A stretch of 64,000 bases of DNA from positions 1 to 64,000 of the forward strand of contig MARA01000005.1 of assembly GCA_001792895.1 (NCBI GenBank). The letters run 5' to 3'. The notes below the pieces were generated by a model. That model ran no database searches. It was not told where the DNA came from and saw nothing but the letters and a program-made list of their open reading frames with translations. Shown here one piece after another: positions 35,401 through 47,000 of the stretch (its first letter is position 1; each line of letters opens with the position of its first letter). The stretch is from Lentinus brumalis. Taxonomy: Eukaryota; Basidiomycota; Agaricomycetes; Polyporales; Polyporaceae. The translations under genes were made by a program, and so were the position numbers.

Positions 35401-35633
35401 GCGAAACGGACGGTACTCATCAGAGGGCGGGACCCAGTGTTCACAGGCCCGAAGCAACGAGGACTTACCTGCACTTTCTTGAGGACTGTGACCAACACGT
35501 CCAGCGCAATGTTCAGTCCCGGAATCGGCGCGGCTGCAGTAATCACGTCCTTGCTGACTTCCAAGCCTTTCACGGTTGCGTCCAGGACAGTATTGGCTAC
35601 CTTCTTGGTTTTGGACCATGAACGTGTCGTCAT
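32427..35633 (-). CDS. NACHT gene C: intact NLR-like STAND NTPase
   Basis: The only member here with an unbroken frame. Exons: 35469-35633, 35202-35398, 35004-35142, 34887-34943, 34786-34834 and 32977-34736. Together they give 788 residues if the stop at 32977 is used. Residues 1-120 form the helical N-terminal domain (NTVLDATVKGLEVSKDVITA, APIPGLNIALDVLVTVLKK). The large exon has Walker A GEAGTGKSTIASEFAKRL, Walker B IFVVVDALDECTEEG, LTSRPEPHYIH, ALFIYARTAIDFLL and FRILHATFREFLVD. I see no WD40, ankyrin or TPR repeats. Beyond its stop lie exons conserved in A and B: LDILAVANC (near 32880), AATLDDHHVRSL, ALKKFSALCD ... AHRDFH (to about 32545) and EAIMAAAIPAGQGV with a stop at 32427. A GTAGGT donor just before the stop at 32977 could splice them in. 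Probable role: non-self recognition and cell death; inferred only. Confidence 0.85.
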
Positions 35634-36155
35634 AGCGGCGGGTGGTCGGTAAGGATGAGACGGACTCGGAGTCGAAGGATAACGCAGCAGCAACACCCAG
35701 TATGCCCAATCCCGTGGTGGCCAATCCCACGCGCAGACCGCGAGGCGTTCCAAACTCTCCAGAACGTGGTGCACAACATGGGCGTGGAAGCCGAAGACAG
35801 CCGCACAGTGCCAGACTGATGACATGCGGTGGAAAGGCGCGCAAGCTGATCTGGGGCGACATGGCCAGGCGTGAACACATCGTGTCAATGAAAGGTTCTG
35901 CCAGTACCCGGGCGGCTGAACAGGTTCGGTCCCTTCGCGCACACCGGCCCTCCACTGCACTTCGTCCGCCAGCGTATCCGCCCGCTCCCCCTCTTGACCG
36001 CTGATCGCACTCTCTTCTACACTGCCCAGAAAACGATTGACATGATATGGACAAGGCCACAACTCGTGTTGCAGTGACGTACAGTAAGTCGCTCTTCAGT
36101 GTGTGGAACCATGCACCCGAGGTACGTACCACCTGCGCTCCCATCAACGCGAGCA
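35634..36155. other. promoter region of NACHT gene C and 3' flank of the esterase
   Basis: 522 bases with no supported gene. The ATG of gene C lies at its left end and the stop codon of the esterase at its right end. Confidence 0.5.
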
Positions 36156-38495
36156 CTACAGAGGGAACCGCGCAATCAATGCGCTGAGCTCTTCAGTCCC
36201 TGCCAATCGCTCGTCGTCCGCGGTGATATTGAGCGGCTTGCTACCGTCGTTGAACTGGAGGGTCAGGCGAGCGGTGACGTTGTATGGAGGCCAGTACACT
36301 CCAGCGCCGTTCGGATCAAGATCGTTCACGAACCGGATGAAGTAGTCCGTCATGTCCCCCGGTCCGAAAGCGTTGAGGAGGTCACTGGTATGGGGCTAGA
36401 AGATGCGCGTCAGCTCCTCCACGCCCTTCTCCGATGTCGAGACCGACACTCACGTAGCCGACGCCTGCGAAGTTCGCTCGCGCACTGACTGAGTATCGCA
36501 GGAAAGACAAGGCATCGGTCAGCCATCTCCACGCCCAACACCAGCAAGACTTGGGAACGCACAGAAGTTGTACACGGTCTTGTTCGCCGACACCCTATCC
36601 AACAACTGGCGGCGAGGCGCGTTGAAGAACCAGTCGCCCGTGAGGGCGGCGATGCGTTTATATTGCGGCGAGAACGCGTTCGCGCTCCCGGTGTCGAACG
36701 GCGAGCCTGCAGCGGGATCAGAAGAGTACAGCCCGAGCAAAGCGCTCAGATCCGCTGGAGACGAGCCGGGGAACCAAAGCTCGGAGATGTAGCTCGCGAC
36801 CTCGTCGTCGGTTCTAGATATGGGCAGTGTAAATGGTGAGCACGCGGTAGTGCGGAGGGGATACAGCACGAACGTGAGGTTGAGGCTCCCGAACGAAAAG
36901 ATGGTTCCTTCGTCCTTGACATCACCTTACATATAATGGATGTCAGCATATATGTGGAGTGACCATATGCAAGACATACCGACGATAAACGGAACATCTG
37001 CTATCTTTCCTTGGGAAGTCAGTTGGTAGGGCGGAACTGTGAGGAAGAGCCCGTCTGCACGAGGCAACATAGGAGAGACAAGGCCCTGAGACGAGGACGT
37101 TATGAGAGACTGACTGCATACAGCCGGTGGAGAGAAGGCCCGTGACGTACCGCGAAGTCCGTGAAGGTAGGAAAGTTGTTAGCCGTTGCGAGCAGGCCAT
37201 CCGCCGGGACCAGGCGCAGACACGCAAGGGTATCGGTCGAGTTCGAGCATCCGACCTGGTCGATAACGGAACCGTACGTTCCCTGGATCTCATTAATGTC
37301 CCCAGTCGACACCGCAAAGCCGGAGTTCATAATCGCCGCCCGGAACAAGCCCTCGTTGTCGCCGTCGTTCGCGAACAGCTGCAAGAACACCGAGGTGGCC
37401 CCTGCACTCTCGCCCCAGCTATGGTCCTCGTCGGCGCGAGCACCTGAGGGCAGTGAATGCGGAACTTACATCGTGACCTTGAATGGGTCTCCGCCAAAGG
37501 CAGAGATGTACTTGTTAACCCAGCGAAGGGCAGCGCGTTCTGATATCGAAGCGTTGTCAGTCGGTCCCGAGATACAATATAAGCAGGACGCTTACGGTCT
37601 TGGAGGCCGAGGTTCCCAACACTAGCTTCCTGAACCTCTTTTCCCCCGAGGAAGCCAAAGACACTGAGACTAGCGATAGTTCATGAGAACACGCACACAC
37701 TGGAAGAGACGTCGAGTCGGGCATACCGGTAGTTCAGAGCGACATAGATCACTGGTTCATCCAGCTCGATAGACCTCTGAACGATTGCCGTGCCGTTGTA
37801 TCCAGGTCTATAGAGTACGGAGCAGTCAGAGTGTCGTGCGCATTCCGGTAGAGGAGCACGACTCACATCGAGTTCGACCCGTCCGCGAAGCCGCCACCGT
37901 AGATCCACTGCGAATGCGGTTAACATCATCACGCCCTAGTCGTCGAAGGCACTCACAAACAGCACGGGAAGCTTGGCATTCCCAGAGATATTCGCGGGAC
38001 GAATGATGTTGAGATTTAAGCCTAGTACGGGACACGGTCAGCATGCTCAGCTCCCACAGGTCACACAACATCCGAAGCACTCACAGTCCTCGCTCTGCGT
38101 TGCATCGGAACCCTGCGCGAACTGCGCAAGCAACGAGCCCAAACTATCTGCGACCTCCGCGGGCAAGACCGGCTGCGAACTCGACACCTGCTGAAGGCAC
38201 ATATGGCCGTACGCAGTCGCATTGACCGTGCCGTCGTAGGACTTGATGAGCTGCGGCAGACGGAGACGACGATCCCCGACACTGCCAGTTTACAATGATC
38301 AGACTATCTCGCCCGCTTGGGAGTCACATTTGTTACGTACGGAGGCTCCGCGTAGGGAATGCCGAGGAAGTTCTCGACAGAGCCGGTCACCGTGCCTATG
38401 AGAGTCGCGCCATCGAGTTGGACCTGCGGGCGGACGTCGGACGCAAGGCTGAAGTGTAGAGAAGAAAGCAGGAGACCCATGAAAAGAGCCCACAT
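36156..38495 (-). CDS. secreted type-B carboxylesterase/lipase
   Basis: Serine hydrolase of the alpha/beta-hydrolase fold, likely cleaving esters outside the cell. The ATG at 38495 gives a signal peptide (MWALFMGLLLSSLHFSLAS), then VQLDGATLIGTVTGSVENFLGIPYAEPP, the family entry motif. About ten short introns follow. The oxyanion region is LFWIYGGGFADGSNS (near 37900). The nucleophile lies in WGESAGATSVF (about 37410), where a TATAG-C splice makes the codon before WGESAG. The acid is in DVKDEGTIFSFG (about 36920) and the histidine in HTSDLLNAFGPGDMTDYFIRF (about 36390, after a CTTCTAG acceptor). The C-terminus (VYWPPYNVTARLTLQFNDGS) is typical, with the stop at 36156. All three catalytic residues are present and all segments join in frame, so it should be active. 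Substrate unknown. Confidence 0.9.
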
Positions 38496-40404
38496 CGTGG
38501 CTTTGCCCTAGTCGTCGATGTTCGTCGAGGGAGGGAGGGACGGCGGACCTGTTATATGCCAGCGCACGCAGAGGCACCATCTCGGAGGATGATGTGGAGG
38601 GCCAGGTACTGCTGTTGTCGCGCCGCGCCAGGCTCGGGCGTCGACGACTGAATACTGACTACTGACTACTGCGCGGTGGATTCGGGCACTGTACAAAGCT
38701 TCATCAGCACTCTCAGGGAGGCACCTCGGATGCACAAACGCAAACGCGGGCCGAGCTCACAGACTCCCGACCTGATGCAACCCTGTCGCGAAGGGTGCAC
38801 ATATGCATATGCATGGCTGACCAACGTCCAATATCGATGCTGGGTTCGGTAGCGATGACGCGTCTCGCCGTCGCTCTCATGTCGGTCCCCGATCGGAGGC
38901 AGCGAGCATACTAAAGAGCTCAGTAATCGAGCGTGCTGACGAGAAAAAAATGCACGTAGATGCTGTAAGAAGTTCAGAGATCGCAGCGGTGACAGAGACA
39001 GCTTGGCTCACGGACTTCGCGGTGGATGAGCAGTACTGCTTGCCGAGTTTAGGTTTTGCTGATGAACTTGAAGGACTGCTGAGTGCTAAGCGTGTCGTCA
39101 GAGCAAATCGGCCAAGATCAGGCGGGGTTCAGGCAACAAAGAGGGTGGTGGTAAGTATGTTGCAAGTAAGTAAGTACTAGTACTGTGAACAACGGACGTC
39201 TGCTCGGGATTTGCCGCAAGAAACAGGCGCTCGTAACTCCGGCACATGGAGAAGTGCAAGAGTCTCCGTTGAAGAGAACAACCATCGGAAGGAGACGATC
39301 TCAATAAGCATAAAATGAGCGACATAGCACAACGCAAGGCACGATATTTCCATGAGGCTCAGCTGGGGGCGGCTCACAAAGAACACGACGCAGCGGACTT
39401 CGGCGTGAAGAGGAGAGGGTTATGCCGTGAAGCCCCACCGCCATGTCGCCCGAGGGCCCAGACATCGACGCGAGCCTCGAGCCTCGGGGGAAGAGAGCGT
39501 CGTCGTCTGTAGCTCGCCCGCAGCAGTCCTCTGTAGGTGATCCAGATCCCACGAGGCAGGTTGGTAACCCACGGCACTCGGGCATGGGGATGTGGAACGA
39601 CTCGAACCCAGACGCCGCTTCTGAGCTTGAGCTTGCTCGATGGCGAACGACGCCCGGGGAGTCCTGTGACCATGACAGTGCATGTTTTCGACTCTCGAGG
39701 GATCCGGGGGGTGTACGAGCGTGACGGTGATGCTAGCGAGAGCTGTGTGAGGTGTCCACGAGCGCGTCCGCGCAAACGCTATCACTCCGACCGGCCGCGG
39801 TCCTGTGCATCCGGATTCCGGCCCTCCCCGTGCGAGGTTGGAGAGAGCCTGGGCCTGCAGGACGCTCTTCCGCGCGCCATGGACGACAGTGACGGTGACA
39901 GAGTGTGGTTTGCGTGATCCACGAGGCCGCGCCCGCTGACAGCAGTGCCAATCGCGCCGTGGTGCGATGCCTCGGCCACCGCCGACCGGTGCAGCATTGG
40001 GGTTCGAGCGGTATGTACGGATCGCATCGTATGTCGTGCGGGTGCGGGAGCTGTCACTGAACCTCGTCCTAAACCTGCAACGGAAGGGGATCAGATGTGC
40101 TAGACAGACCGAGAGAGGATTATCCTGCTTACTACTACTAGATACTCACGGAATGATGGAGCCATCCTGCGTTCGTCCGAGCTAGCCTAAGCCTGCATAC
40201 CTCGGCTCTGCACTAGACTCCGGAGAATCGAGCAGTAAGTAAATAGTCGGAGCCATCTGCGGTGAGACCGATGGGATCGACCACAGATGAACAGATGGAC
40301 TTTTGGATGATGTGTAGACGCATACACATACCAGTGCCCATCCACTGTAACAGGCTGAGGCAAGTCAATGCTCATACACGGACGTTCGAGTCCGCCATAC
40401 ATCG

Positions 40405-40446
40405 CCTCTTGCCTCTTGCCTCTTGCCTCTTGCCTCTTGCCTCTTG
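40405..40446. repeat. (CCTCTTG)6 heptamer microsatellite
   Basis: Six perfect tandem copies of cctcttg, followed by three ATTCTCG-like units to about 40467. Confidence 0.95.
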
Positions 40447-41654
40447 ATTCTCGATTCTCGATTCTTGACGCTGCGTTCGCATGATGACTGGTCAACGTCA
40501 ACCCGAGGCGTCTCGACAGACCCGGCGTGAGTACGCCCCGAGGAAGCCGCGACGCTCGACGCTCGACGCTGGCCGACGCAGCAGCTCTGATCCACCCCAG
40601 CGCTGAGCGCTGATCACCACCCACGCCGATCCGGCGTACACGCATACATACCTACATATTCGAATTCATTGCTCCCGCCCGCACACGCACCCCGCTCGAG
40701 GCGTCTTCCCGCGTGACGTAGCGATCCCGACCTTCCGAAGATATGTACTAGTACTGTGCACATCATGCATCAGCGCTAGCGTCCGCCGTCGGCACGGTCC
40801 TGCGACGAGGAGGAAATAGAAAATACACGCACTGGGGTGTTGAATGGGGCGGCGAGTCTATCGATATCAGTCGCGTCCGCGCTCGCCTTCGGTGGCGTCC
40901 GTCCATCCGCCAGCGAATGCAGAGCATGTGTCCCTGAGGCCTTCTGAGGACGTGCTGACTGGACACGGGCGCGCTCGCGAGGCAGTTGTTCAAACATTCA
41001 TGACATAGACAGGCGGTTCCTGTCCAGTGTCGACGAGTGCATGGGGGCGGGCCGCAGAGACGCTCCATCCGACACCGGGGAGCCTCTTCGATCTCTCCAG
41101 GGGAGAATGACGCAAACCGGTGTCAGACCTGAGACAGTCGGGGACGCGACACGAGCGCATACGGTACCAGTACCAGTACTCACATCATGACCAGACCATG
41201 CACATGTCGAACGTCGAACAACCGCCCTCTAAGCTCTACCCTCCATCCAGCCTGAGGGCGGCACTCCATTCACTCTCCGCACGCACGCGTCGTGCCTCCA
41301 CCCCGAGGACCGACCGTCGATGCCATTCCAAAGCAAGGAACAGAGAACGACGTACCTACCCCATGGAGCCACGCGCTGATCGCGCCCCGAATTCCAATCG
41401 TTGCCACCTAACCTCGCAATGATGGCAGCCACAACTCCAGTCCCCAGTCTCCATCCGTCGAGGGCCGAGGGTCACGCTCGCGGCTTGGTCGCGCAGCTCA
41501 GTCCGAACCTGAATAAAATTGCGAATTTCCGCTATGGCGAGCCACGTCGAGTGCTAAAGCATGATGGGTGATCCGAGGGACGTCGGGGCGACCAGAGCGC
41601 GGAGAGGTGGCCGTTAGACTATCGAGCAGCCCTGAGGCCTGAAAGCTTACGAGG

Positions 41655-41697
41655 TTGGGAGGATGGGAGGATGGTAGGATGGCGGGATGGCGGGATG
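41655..41697. repeat. GGGAGGATGG-type degenerate repeat
   Basis: Tandem gggaggat, ggtaggat and ggcgggat units. Confidence 0.8.
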
Positions 41698-42786
41698 TCC
41701 TTGTTTGATGCGCCATTGCGCCTCGAGCGACGAGCCTCGCCGCTTCGGGCTAGGGTGACGGTCAGACGACCTGGACAAAAGACAGAACTGGTCGTGTAAG
41801 ACTCCAAGCTCCAAGCTCCACGGAGCAAACAGACCTGACAACCGACAAACTGACAACCGACAAGTGATGACAGACAGCGAGAGATCCGAGAGCGTTGGGC
41901 ATTGGATTGGGCGTTGGACGAAGACGAGGTGCATATGGTCGCGTGCAACGTGTTCCGCGCGTTCCCCAGTATTTGACGCGTCCACGGTCCGTCAGGGCGT
42001 ACAATTGCATCCACTGACCAGCCTGAGACGGAGAGGTGACAAGCCTGAGGGTCGGCAAAGGAGCTGCACAGGACGCGCTTAGAAGTTAGCACTCGAAGTA
42101 AGATGTGACACACTGACAAGCTTGACACAGCGCCCCGCCGTACGTCGTCCGCAATGCCTCGTGTCCAACTCCGGAGCCCGAACACAATCAATACATTCAA
42201 GAGCGCACTCACCCTGACGTTCCCTAGGTGCAGCCAGCGCGCCGAAGTCTACGAGCCTGAGAGACAAGCGAGCGAGGTGTTTCAACTTTCGAGTTGTCAT
42301 TCAGTGCGTTGCCATGCCCGGAGAACCACGAACTGCGAGCTGCGACTCGCGAGCATCAGCAACGTGCACGAGTACGTCCCTGTGGCCGCCTCCGGCTGAC
42401 AGGGGTGGTTCGACAACGCGAGCGGAGAGTCGAGGACGAGCCAGTCGGGAGGACAGACGTGGTGATCGCGATGTCACAAAACTTCCAGCTCAAGCCTCGA
42501 GGATCGTGCGCGGCGGCGCAAGCCGTCCCTGCCAGCCCCGCCTTCGCCAGTCGCAGTCGCAGCCGTCGACGTCAAGCCCTCCTCCCGCAATTTTTCTGCG
42601 CATTTTCCAAGTTTCAGCCTCCAGCCTCCTCGTCGATCGTCACGAACTCCCCTCCCGTCCCGACCTCCCGACCCGAAACACCCGACGTCGAGCCCGATCG
42701 GGGCAGAGGGTGGCGTTGCCATCTCCGCAAAGTCGCAAACGGCCCGCCCCCGTGGCACCGCGCAATTTGACCGCCTTCGATCGTGT

Positions 42787-42865
42787 TTCACCTTCCTTTC
42801 GACTTTCCGTTCGATCTTTCGGGCCATTCGACCTTCCTTTCGACTTTTCGTTCGATCTGTCGATC
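42787..42865. repeat. two tandem ~40-base units
   Basis: The units 42787-42823 and 42827-42865 share accttcctttcgactt and cgttcgatct with a few differences. Confidence 0.8.
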
Positions 42866-43797
42866 TTGCGGCGGGCCGGCGCTGGGGAGGCTGGGGGCGG
42901 CGTCCTGCCTGCTTTGGGAGGGCGACGGACGGAGATTTGCTCCCGGCGGCTCGCGTGCGGCGTGCTGCGTGCGACGTGCGGGTTCCCCAACGATCCCTCG
43001 GCCTCGATGTTCGTCACACCGACACCCCACAGCGCCTTTCTGCAAGGCAACGCGCGTGGGCAGATAGCGGAGAGCGGAGAGAAGCTCTGGGAACGCGTCG
43101 CGCGACTCCGCGAGCGACGAGACAAGGCGTGTGCCTGCGTCAGAGACAGACTCAGAGACACAGACACAGAACAAGACCGTGCGAGCGTGCGTTATGATAA
43201 CGTCACGCAAGGGTGATCTCGACGCCCGAGGTTATTGTCTTACAATTGAATCTTCGCGTAGCAAGGGCTCGAGCGTCGAGCGTCGGGCGGTGCGAGGGCG
43301 GGTGACCACTGACAGAGATTCAGAGAAGAACTTGTGCCCTCAGCGCTGCGCTGCGCTGTGCACCCCATCAAGCCGACGTTCTTCCCAATCCGGAGGGAAG
43401 CCTGCGGGGTGGCATCTTGCATGCACCCATATCGGGAGGGCGTTGTAACTTGTTGTCTCTGACTCGCGCGGTGCGGTTCTGCGAAGCCCGCGCAGAAGCA
43501 GCAGAAGCCCGGCCAGTTAATGCGTCAATCTGTTGTAATCTTGTAATCTGGACGAGAATGGTTGCATGGCGACGGCGCGGGAGCTTGAGCGTACAGTCTG
43601 GCGGGAGAAGCGAAGGGAAGGTCGATACTCGATATCGACGGAGGGGGAAGAGATGAACGCCAACTCGCCGTTCGTTAATTGTTGTCGCGAGCGACGACGG
43701 GGAGCACTCGAGGCTCGAGGCTCGGAGTGAGACTTGAGTTCCCTGACGCGACGAGCACCGGACCTCGTCTGGATATGTTGACGTCGGAGACCCGTAT

Positions 43798-43811
43798 ACC
43801 GAACGCGTCTT
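43798..43811. repeat. target-site duplication, 3' side of the LINE
   Basis: accgaacgcgtctt, identical to 55190-55203. It directly abuts the poly(T) run that is the poly(A) end of the minus-strand element. The last two T could belong to either. Confidence 0.9.
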
Positions 43812-43824
43812 TTTTTTTTTTTTT
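43812..43824 (-). other. poly(A) end of the LINE (poly(T) on the plus strand)
   Basis: Uninterrupted T run 43810-43824 on the plus strand, directly beside the target-site duplication. Confidence 0.9.
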
Positions 43825-44062
43825 GGTGGAGCATATTTAAGTCCTGAGCCATAGTTATCCCCAAAGGGGCTTGTCATACAGCTCGCGACTGGAGACTTCC
43901 AGCCGGACATGCTAAACGACACGTCCGAGACCATTGGCCTAGGGCGTGTCATTATAAATTAGTGTAGATAGTATCCACCGCGAGGAAATGCATTTACGCA
44001 CGTTGTGTGGGACTCGAAGTGTGATAGATAGGGCTGAGCGGCGCGCAGGCCGCCGCTCATCC

Positions 44063-47000
44063 CTACCTTCCACGCTTAATACCCACTAAAACCCCGCTGT
44101 TAGTGACCCATTTGGGCGGTAAGTTGTGACCTTCATTCAGTATTGGCAGCCAGATGCGCTCTACTTCCTTCGGTTTCAGGGATCTCTTCCCTTTCGTTAG
44201 TGCCGCCGTTCGGCGGTCGAGATCCAACCTCGAATCCATCGTGGAATAGTAGCGGTTGGTGATCTCTTGTGCAGTGAAATCACGGCCTTCGCGTTGAATA
44301 ACTCTTTCGCAGCGCAGTTTCCAGATGAGGTGTACCGCCTCTGTGCATAGGATGGTCCACAGAGACTCTATCGCCGTCCTCCTGGTTCCGTTCTCCGTCT
44401 TGAAACTCGCGCACGCAGCTCCGAAAGCCATACCCCAGCACGGATCATGCCATTCCGCCTTGGTGAGTAGCCAAGTTTGCTCTAGGAGCGTCCAGATTTC
44501 CTTTTGACCCACTGCTCCACAGTCGAAGATAATATGCGTCATTGTTTCGCACTCCCCGCAGACACTACAGGTGGCTCTGTCCTGAAGTTCCGCCGACATA
44601 TTTGGTCGTAACCAGTGAGTGCCGACCATGTATCCGTCATGTAATGCCATCCAGAGGAACTGCGATGCCGACCTCGATATATGCCTCGTTCTCAGTGACA
44701 TCCAGATTGCCTCGTCGTGGAGCTCCACTCCGTAGACCGCCTGGACGCCGCTGGAGACTCTATCCATATTGGCAACCGTCCTCGGCCTGTCCTTTACGTG
44801 CTGATCCTTCCTTGTTCGTATGGCGTGGTATGCCAGTTTCTGCGTCATAGACTGGAGTTTCGCCCCTGAAATCCTATACACCGGCAGTATTTCAAGTCGT
44901 ACACTGTCGCCCGCCTCTTTCGCTGCTCCTTCAGCTGCAAGCTTGTCCGCCTCCTCATTACGCGTGTGGCCGTCGTGTCCCTTGACCCATCGGAAAACCG
45001 TGTGCGCCTTCCTCATCCGCAGCCTAGCGATCGTGGCTCTAGTCAGCTTATCATTCTTCTGAAGGATGTATCCGGAATCCTCGTGGCGCTGTCGCCATTT
45101 TGTTATCGAATCCATCGTCGTCTGTGAGTCGGTTTCCTGTAGAATCCTCGTTCGTTCGTCCGCCACTGATACTGCCATCAGTGTGGCAACTATCTCGCCC
45201 GTCTGATTAGTCTGTTCAATCTCGCTCGGGAGCCTGATACACTGGTTTAGTTCGTGGGCTTGCTCCACGAAAACGCCCGCCCCCGCTCGGGCTCTTTTGT
45301 CTCCATTCATCAGACACGAACCGTCCGTAGCCATCGTCATGCGCCTTCCACTTTCATTCAGCTCTGTTTCTATCAGCTCGTTCGAAACTGGCTCATTGTC
45401 GGTGAAGATCCGGAAGGCTTGACCTAGATCACCTCCGGTGGTGACTCGTCTATCGAAAGGTATCAAAGTATCGTCCGTAAGTTCTCGCCTCAGGCTATCC
45501 ATCTCTCCTTGCTCATAGTCTTCCGGTTGCCGTGCGTACGGGTTCCACTTGCCTGGCAGTGTGTTGACCATCGCCTTGGCTCGTATCGCACATAGGTGAG
45601 GGTGCGGGCAGCCTATCGTCGTTCTGAGGTTGGCGCACTCAGAGCAGTTGCAGGTGGCTCTTGGCTTGTGTGTCGCCGCATCCAGGACCTGTGCCAGCCT
45701 CACAAATTCACCTACTGTCCTCACGCCATGCGCTTGCTGCAGGCATGTCAGCAGTTTCGACGGAACAGTCAGCCTTCCTAGTCCGACCCGGTCCGCATAC
45801 GCGTGGTCCCACATTGGCATGGCGTGGAGGATTGTTCTAGAGAAGGCGAGTCCTTCCAACCGAAGTCCGTACCGTTTTGCCACAGTCATCATACCTTGCA
45901 GCTCGTCCGGCAGTCCTCGTGCACGCGGTCTCCATTTCTGTAGGAAAGGATTGATCCTTAGTTCAGATGCTCGTGGCCGACAGTCCTTTGTCACATGTTG
46001 CGCCAGTAAATCGTCCGCGAGGAAAGCCCATAGCGGCCGCTCCTTGCTCATGTCGAGGTACGCTTTTAGCCACATGATGTCAATGGCCTCATTTCTTGTC
46101 TCCAGATCCATTATTCCTAGGCCGCCTCGGCCTACTGGGAGGTATGTGTAGTCTAACGCTACAGGCGGGGTGTGGCGGTCGTCCCATAGATACTCACGAA
46201 TCAGCTTATTTAGTCTTGTACAGATGGTATCCGGCATTCGTTGTACCATGGTGAGGAATTGCGTCATTCCCCCCACAATCATCTGGACGACATGGCGTTT
46301 CCCCTGCACCGTTGAGTGTCCATTTCTCCATCGCGCGATTACCTCCAGGAGCGGCTTCCTCATCGCGACGATTTTAGTCAGGACGAGGGACCACACCTGG
46401 ATCTGGTTGACTCCGTTCCCGAAGAAGGCACCAAGGATACGTACTGCTTCCCCGTCGCGTGCAACGTGGACCCCTTGCGGATAGTTTCCCCATCTGCCAG
46501 TGGCCTGGTACGTCTCCGCCATTTCTTCGCGGAAGGCAGGACTGCCAATCGGTATGATTTCTGTCTTTCCAATGTTGAAGCGTGCTTTAGCCGCAGAGCA
46601 CCATGTATCGAGGACCTCTTGCAGCGTTTGGAAATCGTCACGACGCGTCAGGTAGACTGTCGTATCATCTGCGAAGAGGACTGCTTTGAGGACTTCATCA
46701 CATCTTGGTATGCTGAAGCCTTCGAGGTCTGATTGCCGTATCATTGCAGATAGTGGCTCGATGGCCAAGTCAAATAGCAGACAGGAGAGGGGATCGCCCT
46801 GTCGGACACCTCTGTATATCTGGTATGCCTTACTCAGGATGCCATTTACCATCACTGATGTCTTTGCATTCGCATACAGTGATTTGATGATCGCCGTGAA
46901 AGCGGCAGGAATTCCGAACTTCTCCAGTACACGCCACAGATAATCGTGTGCGATTTTGTCGTAAGCCTTTTCCTGATCAAGAGCTACTATCGCTCCGTCT

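Larger units (their letters stand above)
38496..43797. other. 5.3 kb without a supported gene
   Basis: Only scattered open frames without motifs or splice logic, plus short tandem repeats (40405, 41655, 42787). GC-rich stretches give long accidental frames on both strands around 42.3-43.2 kb. The first few hundred bases should hold the esterase promoter. Confidence 0.45.

Noticed and set aside
40405..40467. Possible CRISPR-like or regulatory array
   Set aside because: Directly adjacent heptamers without spacers in a eukaryotic genome; a plain microsatellite.
42314..43216. A 300-codon plus-strand frame with long antisense partners
   Set aside because: Low stop-codon density in GC-rich DNA on both strands, a tandem repeat inside the frame, and no motif or conserved-looking segment.
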